DNA of 64,000 nucleotides from an uncultured Ilumatobacter sp. (GTDB taxonomy: Bacteria > Actinomycetota > Acidimicrobiia > Acidimicrobiales > Ilumatobacteraceae): NCBI GenBank assembly GCA_905480335.1, contig CAJQPY010000006.1, forward strand, positions 62,001-126,000, written 5' to 3'. Below the pieces are notes generated by a model. It saw only the letters and a program-made list of their open reading frames with translations. It did no database searches and was not told the DNA's origin. A program made the position numbers and the translations under genes. Positions 43,637-52,936 of the stretch are shown here, piece after piece (position 1 is the first letter of the stretch; each line of letters begins with the position of its first letter).

Positions 43637-44262
43637 TGCAAGATTTGCGGCGTTTTCTTCTTCCGGTGGCGTTGGGTGCCCTAGTCGGTTTACAGGCGTG
43701 TGGTGTCGACGATGATTCAGCAAACACTGACGCCTCTGCGATGACCGCCGCTGGCGATGAAGTCGCTGTTGACGAAACCGACCATGCCGACGACGACCAT
43801 GCCGACGACGAGGGTTCCAGTGGGCTCGGCGCGCACGAACACGGGACGGCAGAGATGACTGTCGCATGGATTGGTGGTGACGTCGCGGTCGACCTGATCA
43901 GCCCGACCTTCAACGTTTTTGGGTTCGAGTACGAGCCCACCAGTGACGAGGACCTGGCGATCCAGGCGGACCGAACTGCAGTGCTGACCTCGCCCAACAT
44001 GATCGTCATAGACGACGAAGCCGCTTGCGCACTCGCCGACCCGGTCGGGACCGAAGTGGAGCGTGACGGCAGCCACTCCGAGATTACAGTGGCGTGGCTG
44101 TTTGAGTGCGAGAATCCCAATGGGATCAGCCAGATCGATGCGAGCGGTCTCTTCGACGAGTTTCCGAACTTCGAAGACATCGATGTCGAGTGGATCTCGG
44201 AGTCGGAACAGTCATCAGCTGAACTCACTCCGACGGAAACCGGCGTTACGTTGCGGGGGTGA
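43636..44262 (+). CDS. DUF2796 (ZrgA-like) zinc-linked lipoprotein
   Basis: 208 residues. Signal peptide with lipobox GLQAC (Cys22), a His/Asp-rich stretch (DHADDDHADDE) suited to metal binding, then the DUF2796 domain starting GAHEHGTAEMTVAW with SPTFNVFGFEYEP. The C-terminal ESEQSSAELTP fits the family end. ZrgA of Vibrio, in a zinc-regulated ABC cluster, belongs to this family. The last 35 bases recur at 10432-10466. The stop overlaps the ABC gene GTG. I infer a metal-binding partner of the transporter encoded downstream. Confidence 0.8.
   Translation: MQDLRRFLLPVALGALVGLQACGVDDDSANTDASAMTAAGDEVAVDETDHADDDHADDEGSSGLGAHEHGTAEMTVAWIGGDVAVDLISPTFNVFGFEYEPTSDEDLAIQADRTAVLTSPNMIVIDDEAACALADPVGTEVERDGSHSEITVAWLFECENPNGISQIDASGLFDEFPNFEDIDVEWISESEQSSAELTPTETGVTLRG
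44228..44262 (+). repeat. 35-bp exact repeat, copy B
   Basis: Spans the last 11 codons and stop of the DUF2796 gene and includes the GTGA overlap with the ABC gene. It is identical to the minus strand at 10432-10466. Since these codons fit the DUF2796 C-terminus, this is likely the original copy. Confidence 0.85.
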
Positions 44263-44972
44263 CCGATCGAAAGGACGAAGTGGTCCGCCTCGATCGCGTC
44301 CGTTTCCGTTGGCCGGGACAGACGTCGGACATCGTGTCGATCGACGAGTTGTCACTCGGTGTCGGCGAGCACCTCTTCGTGCGTGGCGCTAGCGGTAGCG
44401 GCAAGACGACCTTGTTGAATCTGCTCTGTGGGCTGCAGGCGCCGTCGAGTGGAACGATTCGACTCCTCGGCACGGACCTCTCGCAGCTTGCATCCGGTCA
44501 TCTGGATCAATTTCGAGCCGATCACATCGGCGTCATCTTTCAACAGTTCAACCTCCTGCCGTATCTTTCGACACTGGAGAACGTGACGCTGTCGTGCTCG
44601 TTCTCGGGCCGCAAGAAGCGACGAGCCTCTCAGTCCACAAACGTCACAGGAACCGCTCGCCGATTGCTGGAAGACCTGAACCTTGCCCCCGAACTCCACC
44701 GGGCGTCGGTCAACAAACTGAGCGTCGGTCAACAACAGCGAGTTGCCGTGGCAAGGGCACTTATCGGCACTCCCGAAATTCTCATTGCAGACGAGCCGAC
44801 TTCGGCCCTCGACGCCGACAACCGAGACCGCTTCATGGATCTATTGTTCCGCGAGACCGAGGCCAGAGGCTGCACGCTTGTGTTCGTGAGTCATGATCCG
44901 CTTCTCGCCAAACGGTTCGATCGGTCGATCGAACTCGGTTCGGCGTCCGAGGTGCTTCAAGGCTCACCGTGA
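44259..44972 (+). CDS. ABC ATPase of the LolD/MacB type
   Basis: 237 residues from a GTG overlapping the DUF2796 stop (GTGA). Walker A RGASGSGKT, Q-loop FQQFNLLPYLS, signature LSVGQQQRVAVARAL, Walker B ILIADEPTSALD, and switch His in FVSHD. LolD/MacB-type ATPases pair with FtsX-like permeases and usually power mechanical work on envelope substrates, not import. Next gene is such a permease, with another GTGA overlap. Confidence 0.93.
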   Translation: MTDRKDEVVRLDRVRFRWPGQTSDIVSIDELSLGVGEHLFVRGASGSGKTTLLNLLCGLQAPSSGTIRLLGTDLSQLASGHLDQFRADHIGVIFQQFNLLPYLSTLENVTLSCSFSGRKKRRASQSTNVTGTARRLLEDLNLAPELHRASVNKLSVGQQQRVAVARALIGTPEILIADEPTSALDADNRDRFMDLLFRETEARGCTLVFVSHDPLLAKRFDRSIELGSASEVLQGSP

Positions 44973-46225
44973 ACTTGTTGTTAATTGCGCTGAAGAGCGC
45001 TCGCTTCCGCCGCACCAGCATTGTGCTCACGGTGATCGCGATCGCTATCAGTGCAACGTTGCTGCTTGGTGTTGACAAGGTTCGCAAAGAAGCAAGATCC
45101 AGCTTTTTCAACACGGTCTCGCAAACGGATCTCATCGTCGGGGCAAGGAGCTCGCCGACGAACCTTCTGCTCTACAGCGTGTTTCGCATTGGCAACGCCA
45201 CCAACAACGTGAGTTGGGAGACGTACGAGTCGATAGCAGACCGCGACGAAGTCGCTTGGACGATTCCGATCTCTCTCGGTGATTCCCATCGGGGATTTCG
45301 AGTCATGGGGACATCGTCGGATTATTTCGACTTTTATCGGTACGGGAGTAACAAGGCGCTGACGCTCGACTCCGGCGATCGCTTCGAGGGTGTCTACGAA
45401 GCAGTTCTGGGAGCAGACGTTGCGCGTGATCTCGGCTACGACGTCGGTGATGAAATCGTAGTCTCGCATGGGCTGACCTCGGCCGACTTCGCCGGACACG
45501 ATGACAAGCCGTTCACCGTGGTTGGGATCTTCGACAGGACGGGCACTCCCGTTGATCGAACCGTGCATGTCAGCCTTGCGGGAATCGAGGCGATTCATGT
45601 GGACTGGATCGACGGCAGCCGGTCGGGCGTGCAGCTTGATGCCGAGCAGGCGCTTCAATTCGATCTCACACCGACATCAATCACCGCCTTCATGGTGGGG
45701 CTAAAAAATCGCGCCCAGACGTTTACCATCCAACGCGAGATCAACGATTACCGAGCCGAGCCGGTGTCGGCCGTCCTTCCCGGGGCCACCCTGAGTCAGT
45801 TCTGGCGAACGATCTCACCCGTCGAACAGGTTCTGTTCGTGATCTCCGGGTTCGTGTTGCTCGCCGGACTGCTCGGCATGTTGACCACGATTCTGTCGAC
45901 GCTTAACGAGCGACGGCGTGAAATTGCAGTGCTACGTGCGGTCGGAGCACGGGGGCGCCATGTCGTGATGCTGATCGTGCTCGAAACCCTGCTGATCGTG
46001 ACGGCAGGCTGCGCACTCGGCATTGGGATGCTCTATGGATTGATTGCCGTCACCCGTCCAGTCGTCGCACGGCGGTACGGCGTTGACCTCGCCGCGACCT
46101 GGCTCGACTCCACTCAGCTGAGTATCCTTGGCGGTGTGATTGGCGCCGCACTTGTCGTCGCGTTGATACCGGGATTCATCGCCTATCGCCGCTCGATCCA
46201 CGACGGCCTGGCTCTCAAGGTGTAG
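44969..46225 (+). CDS. FtsX/MacB-family ABC permease
   Basis: 418 residues from GTG. One N-terminal membrane helix (about 12-34), a large extracytoplasmic domain of about 250 residues (containing TNLLLYSVFRIGN and GDSHRGFRVMG), then three C-terminal helices (about 285-310, 330-360, 380-405). The block LNERRREIAVLRAVGA is the FtsX coupling helix signature. It forms an ABC complex with the preceding ATPase. Confidence 0.92.
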   Translation: MNLLLIALKSARFRRTSIVLTVIAIAISATLLLGVDKVRKEARSSFFNTVSQTDLIVGARSSPTNLLLYSVFRIGNATNNVSWETYESIADRDEVAWTIPISLGDSHRGFRVMGTSSDYFDFYRYGSNKALTLDSGDRFEGVYEAVLGADVARDLGYDVGDEIVVSHGLTSADFAGHDDKPFTVVGIFDRTGTPVDRTVHVSLAGIEAIHVDWIDGSRSGVQLDAEQALQFDLTPTSITAFMVGLKNRAQTFTIQREINDYRAEPVSAVLPGATLSQFWRTISPVEQVLFVISGFVLLAGLLGMLTTILSTLNERRREIAVLRAVGARGRHVVMLIVLETLLIVTAGCALGIGMLYGLIAVTRPVVARRYGVDLAATWLDSTQLSILGGVIGAALVVALIPGFIAYRRSIHDGLALKV

Positions 46226-46231
46226 CCCCGT

Positions 46232-46978
46232 ATGACGACGCAACCCTCCGAGCAACGACAGCGTTCTATACGGACCACCCTGTTGAGTGCGCTTTGTTTA
46301 TTAATGCTTGCGGGTTCAGCCTGCGGAACGAATGACGTCGATGTCTCCACCGAGGATGCAGTCGCTGTCGCTCCATCGACGCACGAAACTGCGACCGTCG
46401 CGAGCGATCCCGAGTACGGCGACTCGATCGCAGACCTGGTCACCGAACCTGAGTCCGCAACGGAAACGGCGAACGCCACGCTGCCTGGGTTTCGGGCTGT
46501 CGAGTGGGATGACCTGATTCAACCCGGGTACTCGAGTGATCAGATCCTAGAGCGTTACCGCGATCGTCTAGAGGCAGCTGAACCCGGGTCGCCCGAACTC
46601 GATGCGCTATACGAAGAGATGAGCGCGGAGTACGACGGGGCGTCCGTCAACCCACAGCTCGACGGCGAAGACATCCAACTCGCAGGCTTCGTGGCCCCGC
46701 TCACTTTCGATGGAGATGCCATCACAGAGTTCCTCCTCGTGCCCTACTTCGGCGCGTGCATTCACGTCCCGCCTCCTCCGGCAAACCAAATCGTCAAGGT
46801 CACCCTTGCCGAGGGCGAGAGCCTTTCCCTAGAGGAGTCCTGGGGCGCGGTATGGGTGGCTGGCAAGATGAATGTCACCACGACTGATACAGACCTCGAT
46901 ACGTTTGACGGCCAAATCAGCGTGGTCGCGAGCTACTCGATTACTGAACCAGCCTTTGGCGTCTACGACACCGTGTGA
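46232..46978 (+). CDS. DUF3299 lipoprotein
   Basis: 248 residues. Signal peptide with lipobox LAGSAC (Cys30), an acidic Thr/Glu-rich linker to about residue 85, then the DUF3299 domain: VEWDDLIQPG, QLDGEDIQLAGFVAPLTFDG, FLLVPYFGACIHVPPPPANQIV. The single conserved Cys-Ile-His in the last motif may bind metal. DUF3299 and DUF2796 proteins co-occur with this ABC pair in Gram-negative zinc clusters. It starts six bases after the permease stop and ends the operon. Confidence 0.85.
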   Translation: MTTQPSEQRQRSIRTTLLSALCLLMLAGSACGTNDVDVSTEDAVAVAPSTHETATVASDPEYGDSIADLVTEPESATETANATLPGFRAVEWDDLIQPGYSSDQILERYRDRLEAAEPGSPELDALYEEMSAEYDGASVNPQLDGEDIQLAGFVAPLTFDGDAITEFLLVPYFGACIHVPPPPANQIVKVTLAEGESLSLEESWGAVWVAGKMNVTTTDTDLDTFDGQISVVASYSITEPAFGVYDTV

Positions 46979-47749
46979 CCGCCGCAGCCGGCACTCCGAT
47001 CATGTGTGTAGAAGCCGGACGCTAACGGCACAGGGTTAGCAAGGATGGGAGCAGGATACGACGGTGTGGGGCTTAAATCAGGCTTCTCGGCGCGTGCCGT
47101 CGATGTTGGTGGAAACGTTTGGGAGCATCCAAACGTGAGACTCCGGCATACCTAAAGCGATCTCGAACGCGCTCGGTCAGCCTGGTCATTGGATTGTCGA
47201 TCCGGGGTATCGCCGATGAAGTGTTGCCGGCGACACGAACGGAACCCGCCGCCTGCGGGGAGCTCCTTGCGATGTCGCCGTTTGCGCTGGTCCCCTGTGC
47301 TCGGTGACTCCTGGCCCGTCGGGTAGAGGGCGCTCGGCAAATTCCGTGATTGTGGTGTCAATCGTGACGATAGTGATCTGGGCGCCTGTGTGGTCGTTTT
47401 AGAACGGCGCCAAACGGAGGCGACACAACCAGCCCGGGCACAGCTGCCCTGCATTGCAGGCCCTCATGTTGGTGCTTGTGCCGACCAGCTTGTTCCTGAT
47501 CAGCAACAAGATCGAGAAGATGTGCGCCGATGCCGGCAAGCTGGGCATCGGTGAGCGCACTGGCCGGTCTTGGGTTGCTGCTCTCGATCATCGGCAGCGT
47601 TGTCTGGCGGCCCGAAGTACATGGCCACTCAACTCCCATCGGGAGTCCTTGGGTGCCGGTCCCCACCGGGGTCGTATTAGCCAGAGAGTTCGTGCTCGGG
47701 CGGCTGTCTCGATGGGACTCGCGTCGCTTTTCGTCACTAGGTTCGAGGC
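46979..47749. other. 770-base stretch without an intact gene
   Basis: Two hydrophobic stretches lie in different frames (MLVLVPTSLFLISNKIEK near 47466 and LAGLGLLLSIIGSVVW near 47555), which may be a decayed small membrane protein. Nothing else is recognisable on either strand, and no strong terminator follows the DUF3299 gene. Confidence 0.35.
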
Positions 47750-49087
47750 ATGCCTGCTCTCGAGTCCACTGTTGACATGTACGACCTGCGGATGTCTGAG
47801 GGTGTCCGTCCGCTTTATGAAGCTGTCAAGACTTTCATCCGTGAAGAGGTCCAGCCGATGTCGGAGGAGTTCTTCAAGCTCGGAGAGAACCGCACCGACC
47901 GCTGGTCTTATGCGCCCGGCCAGCTTGAGCTGCTCGAAGGGGTGAAGGACAAAGCGAAGGCGAACGGCCTGTGGAATTTTTTCTTGCCCGACGCCGAGAC
48001 CGGCGAAGGGCTATCGAACCTCGACTACGCGTACATCGCGATTGAGCTCGGCAAGAATCCGCTCGCATCGGAGGCAATGAACTGTGCGGCGCCTGACACC
48101 GGCAATATGGAGGTGCTCGAACGCGTCGGCACAGACGCGCAGAAGCGCGAGTGGCTCGATCCGTTGCTGCGCGGTGAGATCCGCTCCGCCTACGCGATGA
48201 CTGAGCCCGACGTTGCATCTTCGGACGCCAAGAACGTGGCGTGCAAGGCCGTCCGGGACGGTGATGAGTGGGTTATCACTGGCGAGAAGTACTACATCTC
48301 CGGCGCAGGCGACCCGCGCTGCAAGATCATGATCACAATGGTGCAGACGAGCCCCGACGGTCCGCCGCATCAGCGTCAGAGTCAAATCCTCGTGCCGATC
48401 GACGCGCCCGGCGTGAAGATCGTCGGCCCGATGCACGTGTTCGGCAAGGACGATGCGCCCCATGGCCATATGCACATCCTTTTCGACAACGTGCGCGTGC
48501 CCTACGAGAACGTGCTGCTCGGTGAGGGTAGGGGCTTCGAGATCAGCCAGGTGCGTCTCGGCCCAGGCCGCATCCACCACTGCATGCGTGGGATCGGCCA
48601 AGCCGAGAAGGCGCTTGAGATGATGGTGTCTCGCGGGCTCACCCGCGACGCGTTCGGCAAGCCACTCGCAAAGCTCGGGGGCAACACTGAAATGATCGCG
48701 AAGGCGCGAATTGAAATCGAGTCAATGCGGCGCATGGTGCTCACCGCCGCTAAGGCGATGGACGAACTCGGCAACTCCGAAGCCCGGGTGTGGGTCAGCG
48801 CCGTCAAGGCGATGGTGCCGATCCGGGTGTGCGAGATCATCGATCAGGCAATTCAAATGCATGGCGCCACCGGCGTCTCGCAGTGGACCCCCCTGGCTGA
48901 CATGTACGCGAGCCAGCGAACGCTGCGTTTAGCTGACGGCCCCGACGAAGTCCACTGGATGGTTGTCGGGCGCTCCGAGGTCTCGAAGGGCGAGGAAGTC
49001 GCAGCGTCGTACGACCCAAAGGCGAAATATCTCTCTTCGCTTGGCGAGGGCGGCGTTCCCGACCTCAACTTCACCGGCCCCGCCTGA
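47750..49087 (+). CDS. Acyl-CoA dehydrogenase
   Basis: 445 residues of the ACAD fold, closest in outline to the ACAD10/11-like group. The FAD/substrate block is RSAYAMTEPDVASSDA, followed by GEKYYISGAGDP, RIHHCMRGIGQAEKALEM, DAFGKPLAKLGG and IQMHGATG. The C-terminal catalytic region reads ADGPDEVHWMVVGR. These enzymes oxidise acyl-CoAs to enoyl-CoAs and pass electrons to ETF. The chain length is not predictable. A second Met ten residues in is a possible start. Confidence 0.93.
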   Translation: MPALESTVDMYDLRMSEGVRPLYEAVKTFIREEVQPMSEEFFKLGENRTDRWSYAPGQLELLEGVKDKAKANGLWNFFLPDAETGEGLSNLDYAYIAIELGKNPLASEAMNCAAPDTGNMEVLERVGTDAQKREWLDPLLRGEIRSAYAMTEPDVASSDAKNVACKAVRDGDEWVITGEKYYISGAGDPRCKIMITMVQTSPDGPPHQRQSQILVPIDAPGVKIVGPMHVFGKDDAPHGHMHILFDNVRVPYENVLLGEGRGFEISQVRLGPGRIHHCMRGIGQAEKALEMMVSRGLTRDAFGKPLAKLGGNTEMIAKARIEIESMRRMVLTAAKAMDELGNSEARVWVSAVKAMVPIRVCEIIDQAIQMHGATGVSQWTPLADMYASQRTLRLADGPDEVHWMVVGRSEVSKGEEVAASYDPKAKYLSSLGEGGVPDLNFTGPA

Positions 49088-49806
49088 TTGAGCTTTACGT
49101 GCGCAAGACCGGCCCGACGGGGAGCGCTGCAGCGAAAATAGTTGTTCCCCAGACGCCTAACCCGTTGGCGGTGCGACCAGGGAGACCAGACCGAGAGGGA
49201 GCACAATCACTGCCGCGTGTTCGTTGACCGGGCTTGCAGTCGGAAAATTGGCGGAAGCCAACGTTGGCGTTGCGTAGTCGAGAGCGTCATTGACGGACGA
49301 CTTCAAGTTTCTCGCCTTCGCACTCACTCAGCTCACGTTGCCCGTCATCGCCGCTGCAGACCTCACCTTTGACTTCCGGCCAGCCTCGAGTCCACGCAGG
49401 CTGTATCCGCTTGACCGCTTGCTGCGGGAGCTGGTCTTGGATGATTGCACCGGTCGCCCACTCCTGAGAGCAGATCGCTGCGATCGCGGACGAGGCGATC
49501 GTATGGGGCTGGCATGGGGACGTAGACGGTGCATCTGAGGGGTTCACGACCAAGGTAGGGCACCCATCAGGGCCATACGTTTAGCGGCGTCCTCGCTTGA
49601 TCTCGAATATGTACGAGCGCGGGAGTGGTCGCACGGTGACGGTCGGACACTTTGAGGTGGAACTCGCCTCACCGGAGTGGGCGTCGTTCGTTGTCAGCAC
49701 ATTCGGGGGCTATCGGCGAGCGATATCGGTGACGGCACTAGGAGCGACTTCATGAAGCCAACACGCTACCCATGGCGCCGACGGGGCAGTGCTGGGAGGG
49801 CGGTGC
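49088..49806. other. 720-base stretch with one possible 48-codon ORF
   Basis: An ATG frame at 49609-49755 encodes 48 residues with clean coding character (VTVGHFEVELASPEWASF, then GGYRRAISVTAL), but no family is known and no ribosome site is clear. Another open frame at 49290-49538 begins DDFKFLAFALTQLTL and is likewise unassigned. No RNA, repeat or terminator is evident. Confidence 0.4.
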
Positions 49807-50745
49807 TTAGACGGCGAGGAGATCACGAGCGCCCGTGTCGGAGCTCGGGTGTCGCAGTTTGCTCATTGCGCGTGCCTCGATCTGACGGATGCGCTCACGG
49901 GTCAGGCTAAAGTGGTCGCCGACCTCTTCAAGCGTCCGCGGCTCGCCTCGGTCAAGGCCGAAACGCAGCTTAAGGATCTCGCGCTCGCGTTCGTCGAGTG
50001 GTGCGAGCAGACGCGAGATCTCCTCAGGCAGCAGCGCTGTGGCGGCCACCTCGAACGGGGATTCAGCTGAGCGGTCCTCGACAACATCGCCGAGTTCGGC
50101 ATCGCCATCTTCTCTGAGTGGCTCCGAGAGTGACAGTGGCTCTGCTGCGAAGCGCAATGCCTCGGTGACCTTGTCCTCGGGCATCTCGACTTCCCTTGCC
50201 AGCTCGGAAAGTGTGGCGGGTCGTCCGTACTTGAGCTCCAGCCGGGAACGCGCCTTCTGTAACCGGGCGAGCGTGTCGCCGGCGTGCACCGGGAGCCGGA
50301 TCGTGCGGCCGGTATTGGCGATGCCGCGCGTGATTGCCTGGCGAATCCACCACGTGGCGTAGGTGGAGAACTTGAACCCTTTGCGCCAGTCGAACTTCTC
50401 GACGGCATGCATTAGGCCGAGGTTGCCCTCTTGGATGAGGTCTAGGAGCGGCAGACCCGAGGCCTGGTACTTCTTCGCAATCGATACGACAAGGCGCAGG
50501 TTCGACTGGACGAACTGACGCTCGGCTTCTTCGCCCTTACGAGCTGTACGGCGCAGCTCGCGTTTCTTGGCCGGGGTGAGTTCCTTGCCACCCAAGTCGA
50601 ATTGTTCGATCGCCTCGTTGCCAGCCTCAATGGCTTTCGCGAGTCGAACCTCGTCGTCCTTCGTGAGCAATGTGTACTGCCCGATATCGGTGAGGTAGAG
50701 ACGAACAAGGTCCTCGTCGTCTCTTTCGACTCGATCTTTCGCCAC
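49807..50745 (-). CDS. RNA polymerase sigma-70 family factor (RpoD/SigA-like)
   Basis: 312 residues from the GTG at 50745, giving VAKDRVERDDEDLVRLYL; the longer frame upstream lacks similarity. Region 1.2 DLVRLYLTDIGQ, region 2 SNLRLVVSIAKKYQ, GLPLLDLIQEGNLGLMHAV and KFSTYATWWIRQAI (2.3/2.4), region 3 around RLPVHAGDTLARL, and region 4 LDEREREILKLRFGL with TRERIRQIEARAM. It lacks the long region 1.1 of many primary factors, so it may be the primary sigma of a short type or a group 2 factor. It recognises standard -10/-35 promoters. Confidence 0.92.
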   Translation of the reverse strand: MAKDRVERDDEDLVRLYLTDIGQYTLLTKDDEVRLAKAIEAGNEAIEQFDLGGKELTPAKKRELRRTARKGEEAERQFVQSNLRLVVSIAKKYQASGLPLLDLIQEGNLGLMHAVEKFDWRKGFKFSTYATWWIRQAITRGIANTGRTIRLPVHAGDTLARLQKARSRLELKYGRPATLSELAREVEMPEDKVTEALRFAAEPLSLSEPLREDGDAELGDVVEDRSAESPFEVAATALLPEEISRLLAPLDEREREILKLRFGLDRGEPRTLEEVGDHFSLTRERIRQIEARAMSKLRHPSSDTGARDLLAV

Positions 50746-50965
50746 CAGCGACCCACTTTCGAATTGTCGAGTGTGCTCAGTGCCGCATGGAACCCGCACG
50801 GAACCGGATCTCCCCAAGGCCTCCGATCCGCGCACGCCTTGGGCGTTTGTGGTAGGAGCTGCGAGACGAGAGCCACGATACCGAGCGAGGGCGGTCGCCC
50901 AACTCGCGAAGTGACGACCGCTGGGTGATATCACTTGTTCAGATGAAGGGATCGGTAGTATCGCG

Positions 50966-51313
50966 ATGACAGATAGCCCGGAAATCGAACCAAATCAGGT
51001 GGCGGCCGAGATTGAGCTCGCTGTCGTGACGCTGCGGTTCGACGCCAGTGACGCACCGGCGCTCCAAGCCGTGTTGTCCAAGTATGTCGTGCTGACCCGG
51101 ATGGTGCCTGGCTGTCGCAACATTGACCTCTGCGCGAGCGTTACGACCCCGGGGCGTCTGCTGATCGTGCAGAAGTGGGATGACCTGGAGGCGCAGCGCG
51201 CTCATTTCGACTCGGCCCTGATGGTCGAGATGGCGGAGTCATGCAGCGGGTTGCTCGCCGCTCCACCGGAAATCGACCTGTGGGACGGGCTGAGCGCGCA
51301 CGATCTCAACTGA
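50966..51313 (+). CDS. Antibiotic-biosynthesis-monooxygenase (ABM) domain protein
   Basis: 115 residues with the small ferredoxin-like ABM fold: LAVVTLRFDASDA, then VPGCRNIDLCASV, RLLIVQKWDDLEAQRAHF. These dimeric proteins include cofactor-free oxygenases and haem-degrading enzymes; no specific activity can be assigned. The gene is divergent from the sigma factor. Confidence 0.75.
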   Translation: MTDSPEIEPNQVAAEIELAVVTLRFDASDAPALQAVLSKYVVLTRMVPGCRNIDLCASVTTPGRLLIVQKWDDLEAQRAHFDSALMVEMAESCSGLLAAPPEIDLWDGLSAHDLN

Positions 51314-51373
51314 GGCTGAGCGGGACGCCCGAATGGTAGTTGGCGGATGAACCCACGCCTGTAGAATCGAGCG

Positions 51374-52198
51374 ATGGCGAATCCTATTTTCAACGACCAG
51401 ACAATGCAGCGTGACGCTGCAGGTTGGGCTGCGCCGGTACGTGACGATCCAGCCCGTGCGAGCACGGGCGCACCCCCGATCGATGACGGGCCGGTGTCGA
51501 GCTGGAATAAAAAGGTGATGACCGTCAATGGCACGATTAGCGCCACGACAGTGCTCTTTATCCTGCTCCTAATGTCGGCGTCGTTCGGTTGGTCGCAGGC
51601 GTCTGGTCCCGATCTCGCCAACGGTGAGGCGACGTATCAGATGCCACCGATTGCGTGGGTCGGCATCATCGTGGGATTCATCGCCGTAATTGTCGCCAGC
51701 TTCAAGCCAGCATTAGCAAAGTTTCTCGGGCCTGTGTATTCGATCGGCTACGGCTTCGCTGTCGGGGCGATCTCGCGGATGTATGAATCGTTCCAAGACG
51801 GCATCGTTGTGCAGGCGATAGGTGCAACGCTGTCGGTGTTCCTAGTCATGTTGGTGCTGTATCGAACGCAGATCATCAAGGTCACAGACAAGTTCCGGCG
51901 AACAGTTATCTTCGCCACGATCGGCATCCTCGTGCTCTACGGAGTGTCGTTCCTGATGAGCCTTTTTGGAGCATCGATCTCGTTCATCAACAGCCCGAGC
52001 GTGCTCGGCATCGGCTTCTCTGTCTTGGTCTGCGGCATCGCTGCAATGAACCTGGCACTCGACTTCGACCGGATTGAGCGGGGCGTGAACGCTCGGATGC
52101 CCAAGGACTACGAGTGGGTGTCTGCCCTCGGACTGCTCGTCACGCTGGTCTGGCTGTACCTCGAGATGCTCCGCCTTCTGTCGAAGATCCGCAACTGA
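51374..52198 (+). CDS. Bax inhibitor-1 / YccA-family membrane protein
   Basis: 274 residues. A soluble N-terminus of about 50 residues precedes seven membrane helices, starting TTVLFILLLMSASFGW. The segment GYGFAVGAISRMYES and the C-terminal DFDRIERGVNARMPKDYEWVSALGL are hallmarks of the Bax1-I/YccA branch in actinobacteria. Bacterial relatives are calcium-leak channels or protease regulators. No partner gene is evident. Confidence 0.88.
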   Translation: MANPIFNDQTMQRDAAGWAAPVRDDPARASTGAPPIDDGPVSSWNKKVMTVNGTISATTVLFILLLMSASFGWSQASGPDLANGEATYQMPPIAWVGIIVGFIAVIVASFKPALAKFLGPVYSIGYGFAVGAISRMYESFQDGIVVQAIGATLSVFLVMLVLYRTQIIKVTDKFRRTVIFATIGILVLYGVSFLMSLFGASISFINSPSVLGIGFSVLVCGIAAMNLALDFDRIERGVNARMPKDYEWVSALGLLVTLVWLYLEMLRLLSKIRN

Positions 52199-52211
52199 TT
52201 CTCACTCCGTC

Positions 52212-52916
52212 GTGAACCTCGGCGGGCGCTTGGTCGAAACCGCCGCCACCAGTATTGCGGCGGCTGTGCTCGGGGGCGCTGTCGGCACCCTCGTCGGCAT
52301 CCCCGTAGTCGCAGCACTGTGCGCGGGAGCGAACGGCGCGATCTCCGGATGGCGCCGGACTTACCACTGGTCCTGCTTGACGGGGCTTGTGGCGTTTACG
52401 CTGGATTCGACTTGGTCGCTGCCAATGACGTCGGCCGGGTTGTTCGCAAATGCCGTCGGCATCGTTCAACGCGACGCTGGCTATGTCCCCGAGTTGTCCA
52501 CGCGCCAGAACCGGCACGTATACCGGCGCGGTTTCATGCCTCGGCGCGGTTTCGCCACGACGCTCGGCAACGTGGTCGCAGGGGCCGGCGACGTTGAACG
52601 CCCACGGTGCCGTCGATTGGTGACCGATCACGAGGACGTGCACTGTTGGCAGGCCCGTTGGCTCGGTCCGCTGTATCCGGCTGTGTACGTTGGATGGACG
52701 GTGTTCGGTGGGGGGGTCGGGATGGTGATCTGGGCTGTACGTCGCCGTGACGAGCGCTTTACAAAAGTTGTCGAGTCTACGGCGTACTACCTGAACCCGC
52801 TCGAGTGGTGGGCGTACAGTCGCGACGATCACTGGCCCCCATCGGGCAAGGTGGCTGACCTCGGGTGGCGGCGGCCGTGCTGCCGCCCGCTTGCCGATGT
52901 TCGAGGCGGTCGCTGA
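52212..52916 (+). CDS. Membrane protein with an HExxH-like motif
   Basis: 234 residues with two N-terminal hydrophobic segments (about 12-40) and another around 155-178. Between them DHEDVHCWQARWLGPLYP contains HExxH followed by an aromatic-rich stretch, and STAYYLNPLEWWAYSRDD comes later. The motif suggests a zinc site facing a membrane, as in some integral metallopeptidases, but the family is not recognised. It follows the BI-1-like gene by 13 bases. Confidence 0.6.
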   Translation: MNLGGRLVETAATSIAAAVLGGAVGTLVGIPVVAALCAGANGAISGWRRTYHWSCLTGLVAFTLDSTWSLPMTSAGLFANAVGIVQRDAGYVPELSTRQNRHVYRRGFMPRRGFATTLGNVVAGAGDVERPRCRRLVTDHEDVHCWQARWLGPLYPAVYVGWTVFGGGVGMVIWAVRRRDERFTKVVESTAYYLNPLEWWAYSRDDHWPPSGKVADLGWRRPCCRPLADVRGGR

Positions 52917-52936
52917 TCTTCATCGATGTCAGCAGG

